Positions 50,022 through 61,100 of a DNA stretch of 64,000 bases are shown here, in pieces. The position numbers were made by a program, and so were the translations under genes. The stretch is from positions 1 to 64,000 of the forward strand of contig JAVTVJ010000014.1 in assembly GCA_034509425.1 (NCBI GenBank), written 5' to 3'. Under the pieces are notes generated by a model that worked only from the letters and a program-made list of their open reading frames with translations, was not told the origin of the DNA and did not search any database. Numbering within the stretch: the first letter of the stretch is position 1; every line of letters starts with the position of its first letter. The stretch comes from Eopsaltria australis. Taxonomy: Eukaryota; Chordata; Aves; Passeriformes; Petroicidae.

Positions 50022-52296
50022 GGTAGTAGCTCTTCCTTCAAAGAGGAAAGCTGAAAAGGCAGTTTAGAGGAGCAGATAAGAATAAGTTTCAATTCCAGTT
50101 GTTGTGCAATCAAAAGAAGAACTAATGCAGATGGTAGGAACCTTGGCTGGTGATTCAGCGTGTGATTCAGGAGGTCCAGTGAAAACAGGAGTCTGTGCTC
50201 TGCTGCTGGGAGTTTGCTGATTTTGCTTCAATCCACCTAGTCAACACCTAGCTCATGCTATTTAGATGCTTTTGAGAGCTTCACTGGTGCATCAATGAGC
50301 ATTTCAAATGAAATTTTTTTTCAAAATGTCACAATTCTGTGTTCAAGTAGGATAGAAACTGACAGTTTTGATCTTAAACTTAACTGTTCAGCTTTTTAAT
50401 GCATGAAACCATATCCTGCCTCTACTGTGGCATCACAGACTCTGAGAAAAAAAAATGATCATCAGAAAAATCTTTGCTGCATTGAAGTTATCATTGATAG
50501 AGATGAAATCAAGGTCAAGATACCACAATGTGTGGGAGGAAGCTGGGTGAGAATTAGCAACTTCATCTGAGGCTTTATATCTCAGCTTGCTTCCAAGTTG
50601 TCTTTCTTCCACTGTCTCTTAGTGACTGTGAAAGAGCCATGAGAAATTGTATCATATATATAATTTTCCCCATTATGTGAGATCTCAGGATCTTTTTGAA
50701 GATAAGTTCAAATAGATTCAAGCTGGTTCAGAAAAGAGGCCATTTAAGAATTCTTGACTTTTTCAAGTGGTTCACTTCATTTCCCATTGCTCTGGAAGGA
50801 GGTGAGAGATTTCCTCCTGGTCAAGGCTTCTCACAGGCTGTGTAAGATATTGGTTTGTGAAGAAGTTCAGGCACAGCTGAGCTGGGATTATCCTTTTTGA
50901 AGAAATTGTTATTAATTTGAAGGCAGCAGCAAGTTTCCCTTTCTTTACTCTCTTCTCCCTCTACTTTCTGGCATGTTCTCTAATAGCCTTAGCTATCAAA
51001 ATGTCATCAGTGTATGTCAGACACAAGTTCCACTGTCTCTGAGAGGCTGGGTTTCGATATTGGCATGGAGGTAATTTGTGTGTTACATCTTCATCTTGTT
51101 CTCTCTGAAGAGCTCTCTCTTGTCAGTCAGTCTGTCCTAGGTCAAGTGTGAGAAACGTGGACTCTTGTTTCCTTGTGCAGACCTCCACTATTCACAAAGT
51201 CAAAGTCTATGACTCAAACCCAAGCAAAATTTGGGACTGCTCCTGATTTTGCTACTTACCACTCTGTCATAAATTCCTTAGGGAGCATGCTTCTTCTCAG
51301 AGAGTGTATGGTTTAATAAACTTGATACAACAATTTCAGCTTTAGAAGCAGGATGTCACAATTCCTTCTTTCCTACTTGCCTGTGCAGTCTCCTGTGCAT
51401 ATTCTGAGCTTCCCTTCAACCTGTTTTGGCTGTGATTTTGGTTTTCTTTCTTTCTTTCCTTGGCCTAGTTCAGCCTTTTGCCATAGCACATTTCCTTAAA
51501 TAAAACACTTGACTTGTTAGCAGAAAGAGGTGCTGACTTCCCAGCCAGGTGCCACACCTGGCAAATCTAACCTCTTTCTGTGTCAAAGTACAGTTTTCTT
51601 CATGGCTTTATCGCTGAAAGGTGATGCAGGTTGGCCTGAGATTGCTGTGCTGTAGCTCTCAAGCAGAGCCAGGAGGAGCAGCTCCGGGTCCCTCTGAGGT
51701 GCCTGGTCTGGGTTCTGCTGCACTTGGAGCAGAAAAGCCTTGCTCTGGAGCAAAGAGCCAAACCCCAGCTCTAGCACCTGAAACATAATGGCTTGTTCAG
51801 GATGGACTTGGCGGTGTGGTTTGAGCCAGTAACATCTCACATTTGGTATTTTCACTCTGAAGGTGAACCCTGTGAATAATGGCTGTTTTTCTGTCACTAT
51901 CTGTGCTTTGTAACCTTGTAGGATCCAGCAGTGCACCATTTGGATAACAACAATTTGAATTTTTTGTGAGTTCACTGGACACAGCTCTCTGGGTCAGGGG
52001 CTTGGCATGGCTGGGTGTGCCAAAGGTGTCACCTTAGCACGGGGGGAGCTGCAAGTCAGAAATGGGGCTGGCATTTCTTGTTCTGCCAGAGCACAGGAGG
52101 GTCAGGAGGGGGTCTTACTAGGAGTACTTTCAAGAGGGACTTGACTCCAGCAAGCCCCTGTTCAACACCAGGAGAGCATTTAATGTGTGTACTTGAGAGA
52201 AGGGACAAGAGTAGTCAGTGTCCATTAATTCAGTTGTTTGAGTTATCAGAGAGGTGCTTACCTTTTCTGCAGCCCTTTGAAAGGCTGATACTGCTC
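50022..52296. other. Unique non-coding stretch
   Basis: No gene or repeat family is recognised. A short (CTTT)n run lies at about 51444-51459. Confidence 0.55.
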
Positions 52297-52330
52297 TTTT
52301 CTTTTTCCTTTTTTTTTTTTTGGTTTGTTT
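52297..52330 (+). repeat. Pyrimidine / poly-T tract
   Basis: CTTTT and CTTTTTCC blocks lead into a 13-base T run and then GGTTTGTTT. It resembles the other T tracts of this half of the window. Confidence 0.85.
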
Positions 52331-54818
52331 ATTGCATAACTCCAATAGAAAGAAATTCCTGAGGCAAGAATGCTAAAGAGGAAGGAAAGAATAAGTGATG
52401 CCAGTTAAATTTTCATGTATTTATGCCTTATTATGGCCTGACAGTCAGAAATAATATTCTTTTCCTTTTATCCTGATCTTCTCTTTTGACTGTGTATTAA
52501 AAAACCACCAGCAGTAACAAAGTGTGAAAGATTGAATTAAATCCTAGTTAAAATGACTTCACCTTAAATAGTGGAATATCTTAGATCTCTTTCTCTTCCT
52601 TTTTTCTTCCTCTCTGTCTAGTCTACAGAGACTTGGCAGTCTCAGATACCCTTGGGTGTTCAAAGGTAGATCAGTCTGTGGCAGGGCTGCCTTTGATGTT
52701 TTCACCTACAAAAATGTCACATCACAACTTGCTCTGTTATTTCACATTGAATGTGAAAGATTCACTAAAAGGTTAATTTCAAGTCTTGTTGAATTTTATA
52801 CCATTAAAGTCAATGCCTTTTCAAGGATGCACCTAGAATGGTTTCAGAAGAATGAGAGAAGGGACTGGTTTAGAGTTCCTGCTGCAGCTCCAAGCACTCG
52901 ATAACCGTGTGCTTTGGGTGCTTGAGGCAGCACAACCCCTCCTGCAGGGAGGCTTTGCCCTCCACTCCCCAGGGAGAAAGGAGAACAAGCACTGCTATGG
53001 ATACTTTAAATAGCACTACATCTACCAGCAATACCTCTACCTACTTGTGCATGACACCTTAATTTGATTTGTGCTCAGTCTTGTGGAAGACAAATGTGAA
53101 GGGAGACAAATACTTAATGTACAAATCTCTTGGAGATCTTGAATAATCCTAAATATCTGTTCTGATTTCTGGAATGAACTGCAGAGTAATTACAAATGCC
53201 TGAGTGAGATATTTTTCAAACAGTTTTACTCTTGGTTCTTCTCCTTCCCTTCAAGACCTATGTCTTGAGGCAATGCTGTACCTTTGTATGGGGACTTTAG
53301 TTTCTTTGTGGATGCAGTAAATGTGACTGGAGAAAGCTGAATGTAGTGGTTTTCAAACATTATTTTGAGTAAGAAATCTGTTTTTCTAAAAGGTTCTTCA
53401 GTTCAGATAAAAATGCTTGTTTATCAATCCCACCACAAATGGTGCATTTGAAAGACTTCTGAATGGACGCATGCTGAAGGAATAGGAGATAGAAATTATG
53501 TTTTAAATTGCTTGGGTTTTTTAAAGACAATTTCCAAGTAAGTAACTATATTTTCTGTTTTCTCTTAGTACAGTGAAATCTTTAGACTTAGTGAGGGCAC
53601 TTAGAAAAGGAGGTGACCTTTCTCCACCTCTCCTTCTCTTCAGCAGAACTCAGATAAGTAATTTCATTGGTTACTGAGCTCGATGCTCTCCACCTCCTCT
53701 TCCCCCACAAATAATTCTTGCAAGTGAGCAGTGAGAAGTCAGGTAACTCACTCCAGTGTCCTCACATTTGTCGTGTAGGAGAGGCTGGGATTACGTGCTT
53801 TGTCAAGCTGTGCTCTTAAGGATATATCACATTTCCTACTGTTCTAACACAGGAAATGTCTCTGTCACCAGGCAGCCCTGCTTTTCTGTGCATCCCCTAA
53901 TTGTGTGTGAACTGAAGGTGCAGCTGGAGAGCATTTCATATCTAATTGGTGTGTGAAAGCTGAGGGCAGAAAAAAACAATTAGGAAGTCATGGTCAGCTT
54001 CAAGAAGGGTCATAATTGAGACAGAACTGAAATTAAAAATTGGATTGCTACTGAGCTGAAGTGGAAAGGATGTAAAGGAACAAAGCTGTAAACAGCAGAG
54101 TGGCTTAGGCTCCAGTTCCACTTGCTGCAGTGGCTTCAGAGACCCAAGTGCCTCAGGGGTACCTGATGTGGAGCTTAGCGTCCCAAGCCCCTTGGCATTT
54201 CAAAGAAATGTCTCTAGGTTACTGTGGCTAAATTTAGTGTGTTACAGGATGTCTCTCTCTTCCCCCTTTTAATCAATTGCAGTCTATTGATAGCCCTGGA
54301 ATAAGGGCTAACTGCTCTATTCAGCTGCCTGGTTTTGTCTTCATTTAGCAGCAAATAAAGAAGTGGAGGTGCTAGGCATACATGCAAGTGCTATTTTCAA
54401 TCCACCTAGTCAAGAGTTTGAAGTAATTCAACAAAGGAGTTCATTTTACTGTTCAAACTGTAACAGTTTCTGTGTACACTAAGTGATAATGAGGCCACTT
54501 AAAAATCCTCTTCTTGTCACTTCTAATAGCAGGATGTAGGTTTTCTAAGAATGTATGAAAATGGGTATCACAGCAGCTCGTTGGCATTTTGCTGTTTGGC
54601 TGGCAGGTTGTAAACTCTGGCAAGTTCTAATGCTAAAAGGTTATGGTCCAGCCTGTCACTTTTATTGCAGCATATGTGCTAATGGCTGATTCTTATCAGT
54701 GTCTTAACACTAATTGTACCAACATAAACTTAGCTTATAGCTGTGCAAACAGAAGGGAGGTGTGTGCTACGAGCCCCTGCATCGGAACAGCGCGTGGGAT
54801 GCTCAGTGCAGCCCTTAC
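52331..54818. other. Unique non-coding stretch
   Basis: No gene or repeat family is recognised. Frames here are short. Confidence 0.55.
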
Positions 54819-54842
54819 CTGAGACACAGCCACCTGCTGGGG
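54819..54842 (-). other. Candidate 24-bp microexon on the minus strand
   Basis: On minus, a pyrimidine-biased acceptor ending GTGCTGCCTGCAG precedes 24 bases that end in the donor TCTCAG|GTAAGGG. The 24 bases are open and in phase 0 encode PQQVAVSQ. A nearer AG would shorten the exon to 18 bases. Symmetric microexons of this size are common in neuronal genes, but so short a segment carries little evidence alone. It lies about 1.2 kb downstream, in the minus direction, of the CpG-island donor at 56095, which is why it is listed. Confidence 0.15.
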
Positions 54843-55689
54843 CTGCAGGCAGCACAGGGACTGGGCAGAGCACACCAGGAGCACTCCTGAGCATCTAGAA
54901 AGCAAGAAGTGTCTGCTGTGTAGAATGGGATTTTGTTCTTGCTTTGTTGATTTTTCTTTTGCCGTTCCCTTTGTGTCAGAGGTAGATCACCGTATCTCTC
55001 ATTTTGCCAGGTGTTTGTTAAGGTGGTGTGTCAGTGTTTGCATAGGGGAACTCTCATGCTGCTGGGAGAAACTGGGAACTCATGGTTTAAAGTTGTTATT
55101 TGGGAAGCAGGTGGGCAGCCTGTGCGGAGGATGGCCTAGCTACCAAGCGTGATACCACTGGAATACTTTTCTTTCGATTTATTAGATTTTAAGTGATCAT
55201 TAGCTTTATTTCTTTGGATTTCTGTGACCTTAGTCTCCTTTCCTAGAAGCTTTGACCTCTTGCTTGAGCTAAGGAGCAGCAGGGCTTGGGCAGTACCTGG
55301 GTTTCTGTGGTGTGGCATGGTATGTCATGTCTTAAAGAGCTACTGTGTCCTTACCACAGCCAGAGAGATTTGTAATTTAGACAAGCAGTTAGAGATTTTG
55401 TCAGATTTTGTGTATTAGTTGTTTTCATGTTCATTCCTGATAGGGTTACTGCTCTACATTTACTTGTAAGCTCATTTAGGATCTCTTTGGACAGAAAGAA
55501 CTACTGAATATGCTAGGGTGTTCTTACCAAAGATGCTGGGTTTGATGGGCACTATTCTGCAACTTGGAGGCTTTCATAATTTTTAAAATTTAAACAAAGT
55601 AGTTACCTCTTGTGGAAAAGACAAACTCTGCAGTGTGTAAGGAGAAGAAACCAAGTCATAAATAATTGCTGGGATATAATACCCACGTT
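54843..55689. other. Flank of the CpG island, no gene seen
   Basis: CpG-poor sequence. A minus-strand donor (AAGAG|GTAACT, exon edge at 55610) lies about 80 bp outside the island. A minus-strand frame runs open from inside the island to this donor, but it has no early ATG. Confidence 0.5.
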
Positions 55690-56094
55690 CTGAAGTAGTG
55701 ACGATCCTGCCCCGGGGATGTTGGTGCGGTCACTCCTTGCTCGTGGTTGATGGGGGCTGTCCTGTGCATCCACCGGGACACTGCCAGTGGCTGGGAAGCC
55801 CAAGGGCTGTTTCTGTGGCTCAGGAGCCGGAGGAGAGGGGCTGCCGCCTGCACCTTTTCCCTCTCTGCCGGTCAGGGAGTGCCCCGAGCGGCCGCGGGCC
55901 GAGCGAGGGCCGCCTGGAGCGGGAGCCTTGGAGCCGGGCCCGGGCTCCCCCCGGCGCCGCTCGGCTCCGACAGTACATGACAAGCATCACTAGGTGGCAC
56001 AGCCACCCCGGTGCACTGGCCAGGTTACAGCGCTCGGCAGCGTTCGAGTGCAGCCCCGTGTCCCGGCCTGGCTCTCCCAGCGCGTTCCTCTCAC

Positions 56095-56215
56095 CTCATC
56101 CATCCATCCCTGCGCTCGGCCCGTCCCGCTCCCGCCTGCCCGGCCGAGAGGGGCTGCTCCTGCCAGGCCACTGCCGGCACAGCCTGCCGGGACTGCTTAC
56201 TCGGGGGAAAAAATC
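56095..56215 (-). other. Putative first exon from the CpG island
   Basis: The lower boundary is a strong donor on minus, GATGAG|GTGAGA. The upper boundary (transcription start) cannot be seen and is placed at the island edge. Three overlapping ATGs sit next to the donor in the GGATG repeats: the first has a favourable context but stops after three codons, and the second would give M-D-E and run into the donor in phase 0. The exon may therefore be wholly 5' untranslated. A minus-strand G-quadruplex motif lies within it at 56120-56141. Confidence 0.25.
56120..56141 (-). other. Canonical G-quadruplex motif in the CpG island
   Basis: Plus-strand CCC runs at 56120-56122, 56125-56127, 56131-56133 and 56139-56141 have spacers of 2, 3 and 5 bases. 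G4 motifs in 5' untranslated regions and promoters are common; if minus-strand transcription is real, this one would be in the first exon RNA. Confidence 0.7.
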
Positions 56216-56646
56216 TGAAATGGTGTTTCCAAAGCTTCTTGAAATCTTGTTTTACCAGGCACTTACCTTAATCTGCCTGTTGAGTTACCAAGCTCCTGTG
56301 AAAATCTGTTTCGGCCTTTTGGAATTGATGCCAGGAAAGCCAGTATATAATCCAAGTTTAAATAAAGCACTTGATAGTGGGTGCTTATGTTTCAAGCACA
56401 AGTTGAAGTGTTTTCAATAGTGAAATGAAGGGTAGTGCTATAAAGTTTATGTTTGAAATTGAGTGCCAGTTAAGGGTATTGTTGAGCTGGGGCTTCTCTT
56501 GGGATATATTTATGAAACTAGGTTGGAGAACCTTTAAAATGTATATGATGGTTTCTGTATTCATTTTTGCTTTGGTAGAAATTGAAGTGTAGGTAGAACT
56601 GTATGAGAGAGGTGGATGGATCTCAGTTAAGTTTACTCTGAGGTGT
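56216..56646. other. Flank of the CpG island, no gene seen
   Basis: AT-rich sequence with the minus-strand donor AAG|GTAAGTGCC (exon edge 56270). No convincing acceptor partner was found upstream on minus. A plus-strand frame running out of the island ends at 56420 without recognisable homology. Confidence 0.5.
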
Positions 56647-56745
56647 TTTTTGGGGTTTTTTTTGTTTGTTTATATGGTTTTTTGTTTGTTTTGTTTGGGT
56701 TTTTTGTTTGTTTGGTTGGTTGTTTTTTTGTTTTCTTTTCCTTTT
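56647..56745 (+). repeat. (GTTT)n-like low-complexity tract
   Basis: About 100 bases of T with G, in irregular GTTT, GGTTTTTT and TTGGTTGG units and with almost no A or C. Confidence 0.93.
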
Positions 56746-57949
56746 TAAAATTAGAATGTCTTTAGTCTGGAAGACTCAGAAAATCCACAGCAACTGATAA
56801 GTGTCTATTTTTAAAGTAAACTCATTGCACTGTGATGTGTCAATTCACTTCTCTATACCAGCATGAGTTTACAGACACACTGATTTCTCAGCACTGATTT
56901 TAGGTGGAGTGGTAGGGATGTTTCTAAGAATAAAATGTGGGTTTCAATTTACAAGAAGGAGTTATGATTTAGAAGTTAAACAGGCAATAGTTTTATTTTA
57001 AATCATAGATATGGATTGTATCATTGTGTATGGGTTGTATTCATACTTCACTGCCTCAGTTAGGTGTTTTCAAGTGCAGTGGCAGTTACTTAAAAAAATT
57101 CTGCTGTTTAAAAAGAAAGCATGGCTTCCACTTCATTTGTAAGGGAAGATGCTGCGAGAGATTGTGGTGGCATTATTGTTACTGCTGTTAATGTAGCTTG
57201 AAACCCGTTTTGGTCACCTAGCAAAAGCAAAATAAGAGTCTCTTCCAGGATCTCTTCTAGAAAATCAGAGCAGTCTGGGTGAAATAGATTCCAGGGCTGT
57301 GAATTAAATGTATAACAAGAAATGAAGATTTTTTTCCAAGGGCGCCCCATTATCAGAATATTGCACAAATGCTTCCCCCCATTTATTTTCACTCTGAAGA
57401 TAAGATTTCTTTATTATAGCAGAAACATTTCCATTGAGAGAGTGGACCACAGTGGTGATCCTAGAGTAGATTTGGGGGATGTATGAATGTATGCATCCCC
57501 TTAGAATGTACGATTCTCCATGTGGAGATCCCATGGAAGTGTTTGAGATGGACACACATGCATTTCCTCTGGGTTCACTCCTGTCCCTGGCTCTTTGATA
57601 AATATTGCAAGAAAGCACCAGGGTAATCTTGGGTCCTTGCTTAAAATAATGCTGTAGGCTTCCCACACAGGAGAGTGTTGGTTGTTGAAGGGGATTTTTA
57701 TGGCTCACACTGGGACTGACGTCAGACTCGCCCACAGCCTGGGACTAGAGAAATTCTGAAACTGTGCAGATGAGCAGTTCCTTCCTCTTGAGCAGAATAA
57801 CTGCAGGCAGGTTTGATCCCTGGATTTGATGTGCTGGAGATTTTTGCAGGAAGAAAAGTAGCTCTTCTCATATCATTGTGTGAAAATAAAAACATTCCTA
57901 ATGGAAAACATAGCTCTTCCCTGTGCATGTCCTTTGTCCATGTTGGTCT
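56746..57949. other. Unique non-coding stretch
   Basis: No repeat family or gene is recognised. The minus-strand frames at 57108-57735 lack any motif. Confidence 0.55.
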
Positions 57950-58108
57950 TTGGGTTTTGTTTGGTTGGTTGGTTGGTTTTTTGGTTTTTTTGTGTTGTTT
58001 GTTTGTTTTTATTCGCGTTTTTAAAATAATTTTTATGGGTTTTTTTTGTTTTGGTTTGGTTTGGTTTTGGTTTTTTTTTTTGTTTATTTTGTTTTGGGTT
58101 TTTTTTAA
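57950..58108 (+). repeat. (GGTTT/GTTT)n low-complexity tract
   Basis: A long G/T-rich tract of about 160 bases made of GGTT, GGTTT, GTTTT and poly-T units, broken by short A-containing patches at about 58011-58036 and 58084-58088. The lysine/asparagine-rich and tryptophan/phenylalanine-rich frames on the two strands come from this composition. Confidence 0.93.
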
Positions 58109-61100
58109 TGTGTCTGGGAAGTGTGGTCTGTCTGTTTTCCTCTTCCTTATCACTTCTGGCCTGATGTACTCCCAAATGTGTGTGCTGGTAAGTATGTGCC
58201 CCAAACTGTGGTGATCTCTACTGCTCTATGCCTTATATTTCTTTGCTTTGATACACAAAGCAACATGGCCAAAAAAATGCCACAGATCAGTGGGAAAACA
58301 TAGGTGAAATCTCCAGGTCATTTTTTTCTTCCATGCCTGTTTAAAAAATGAAGGAGTTCCATCCCCTGACTCTTGCTCTAAAGTGATCTTGAAATGAGAA
58401 GAAACAGAAATAGGGAAGTTAAAAATGGAGAATATATTTTCTGGATCTTACTAGACAGCCTAAAGTCAAACCCTCTTAGCATTAATCCTGTTGGAAAGAG
58501 AAGTGTTTGCTTTAGAAATGCTGGTTTCATCTTGACAGTGAATGTGATGTAAAGACGACAGGCGACACCAAGCCCAGCCAGACGTCCTCTCCTTCTCTGG
58601 AGCAGCATGGAGGAGGTGAGGACAGCACTGAGGGCAAGCTTGCTTCTCTTCCTTCCTGCAGTGGAGAGGTCAGCTTTAGGTACACCATCTGCTCCTGCTT
58701 TTTGCATTAAAAATTTCTGTGTAGCACATAGCAAAAATTATCTATGAGGAGTTTTAGAGTGAAACATTTGCATGGGTGGTGCCAGGAATTGTTCTCACTT
58801 GGGATGCGGAGTTGCTCGCACAAGCAGCTTGATAAATTCAGTGTTGATACCTGTGTGGAATTCAGCTGTACTTGCTTTGTTCCTGCTGAGGTTTGAGTTC
58901 AGCTAAATGAGATTCAGATGGGAAGGACACCAACTAACTGTCCTAGCAATCACCTCTCCACATATCCTTCCAGATTCTACTCTTGTCAGAAGTTTTCAAT
59001 GGCTGAGTGCACGGGGACTTCTCAAGTCCTATAGCTCAGAGCTGTAAAGAAGGTTTTAGATTTTACCTTTACTTTTTGTTTGCTTTTCTGTGGATAGCAC
59101 TACTGTGTCTTAGTCTGCCAGAATCTCTCGATGGTGTTGTGCAGTCCCTATAAAAACAAGTTTGGAGCAAAACCAGTGGAATTTGAACCTGTTACAATTT
59201 GATCAGGGGATACTACAGGTTAACATCGTAGCATACGACAAATAGAATCTGAAGCTAAACTATTCTGAACTAACTCTGTGAAAGCACACATGAGGTAAAT
59301 ACTCTACACATTGCCTCTTTTACTTAAGGAAAGTACCTTGAATGGCCCCTAATTTGCTACCTCTCTTCCCATACACATTTAGTGTCGTAGATAGCAAAGC
59401 TGATCAAAACTGATGGTGGAAATGTCAACATAAATAAGGACAGACTTCATTAATGCTGGTGCTTCCAAAGTTACTCAGGTGAACATGGGGACATCTATGT
59501 GGTCTTTGCAAAGTAAAACTCTTCTGTAGGATTTCTTTAGTAGGAAACAAGATGTAGGGCACTGAAAAGAGAAGCTTTTTCAGGAAAATTTCCTAAGTTG
59601 TCCATAGAAGAATAAAGTGCTTCAGACCATGCATGGGAATAAAAGCTGCAGCAAGAGCTGTATTATGTATTTCTAGCATTCTTTACAGAGCTATCTTGAT
59701 GCCTTCCCAGCCTCCAAGAAATACAAATAATTTCCTGTGGCTGACCAAGTCTGCGCACTCTCCTGTCACAAAAACAAGTACAGGGAAATGGATGCTTTGA
59801 AACTGCTTCCAACACCTTTTTTTTTCCCCTTTTACAAACAAAACCTTTGAAGATTCTGTTGTCCACAGCATACTTCATTTTTATCAGAAACAATCTGGAA
59901 ATGGTCAGCTCTACCCAGAAGCCTGAAAACAAAGGAACACTCAGAAACACAGTTTTTGTTATACTGTAGTTTGATGCCATACTACAAAATTAGTTCAGAA
60001 TACCAGGAGTGCTCTTGACAGCAGTGTTACAGTGTAAAAGTTGCATCTTGATTTTACAACCTGTTTGCTGTATTCAACATGAAGAAACATTTATTTACTT
60101 GTATATGCACAGTACATCAGTAGGGATTTCTGCAGATAAGTCATTAATAAGTTAGAAATCAGGGAGTTTGGGGACAGCTACATTAGTCAGCTGCTGGTTT
60201 TGCTCCATCTTGTGTGATGGTTTTAAATCTGTGTTAGTTTTATTGCTTTTAGCATGAAGATAATAACACCCATCTCTGTAATGTGTTTAAAGACATGCTC
60301 TGAAAAAGTGCACTCATAAATATATGATTTTTAAAAAACCCCAACCTAATAAACACAAATCCTAACATGAGTGAAATGAGAAAAATGAAGGTGAAATTTG
60401 AGATGAAACCTAGAGAGGGGAATGTCAAATGTTTAAGGAGGTGTATTTTTAAGATGGTATAAGGGAAAATATAAACTAACCTGAGTAAGTTACTTGAGGA
60501 AAAAGTGGAAATGGCTTGTGAGATGTCCCAGTGTTGAAGTCAGTTTGCTGACAAGTCATCGGACAATCCTTCCTCTTTTTTGTGTCTCTCCCTGTTATTA
60601 CTGGTATTTAATCTGGGAGGAAGACCTCTGTGGTTGAAAGCCACCAGGGAGAGTATGTAACCACAATCATGAAAGCAATTATGGAGGAAGCAAAAATCAG
60701 CAGCTTCTTTCTAGGAAGGTGAGATTTTTTATCCTAGATGAGACAGGCTTCAAGATACAGGTCAAAGTGCTAGATCAGATGTAGAATAAAAAATGGAACT
60801 TATGGCCTATTGACAAAATGGTTGTTGATTAGATGTGACTGCAGTTTCACTTACAGAGTACTGTGGTTTGGTTGTCTCCTCGATGCTAGTGACTTGACTG
60901 CATTTTTAAGAATTTCTGTAGCTCTATTTGTTTCGAATTTTGTAGCTTTTTCCTCCTCCTGTAACCAATTCTGAGCATGTGCTGTATACCTGCAGGCAGC
61001 TGAGCTCCCAAGCTCTGCTTTCTGACTTGTGAAAAGCCTTTATTCACTATTAAGAGACAGTTTCTTGATGAAACCATAAGTTGATACTCAAAGGATTTAG

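Larger units (their letters stand above)
55690..56215. promoter_or_regulatory. CpG island, probable promoter
   Basis: By hand count there are about 40 CpG dinucleotides in about 525 bases, with high GC, while both flanks are AT-rich and almost CpG-free. The densest part (55880-55975) includes a NotI site at 55888-55895. There is no TATA box at an obvious place, as is usual for such promoters. Good donors on the minus strand occur inside (GATGAG|GTGAGA, exon edge 56095) and on both sides (AAG|GTAAGT, edge 56270; GAG|GTAACT, edge 55610). On plus, only weak donors were seen, such as CAG|GTTACA. Vertebrate CpG islands usually mark housekeeping or developmental promoters, so this may start a transcript running to lower coordinates, or be an internal or enhancer-like orphan island. 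The long open frames through it reflect GC-rich, stop-poor sequence. Confidence 0.8.

Noticed and set aside
55603..55983. Minus-strand open frame from the CpG island to the donor at 55610
   Set aside because: It opens with TTG, contains no ATG until near its end, and is proline/glycine/arginine-rich as expected of GC-rich DNA. It is kept only as a possible untranslated exon.
55698..56420. Longest plus-strand open frame, about 240 codons, through the CpG island
   Set aside because: It starts at GTG; the first in-frame ATG (55977) has a poor context. The frame follows GC-rich, stop-poor sequence, alternative frames there are also open, and the peptide has no recognisable domain.
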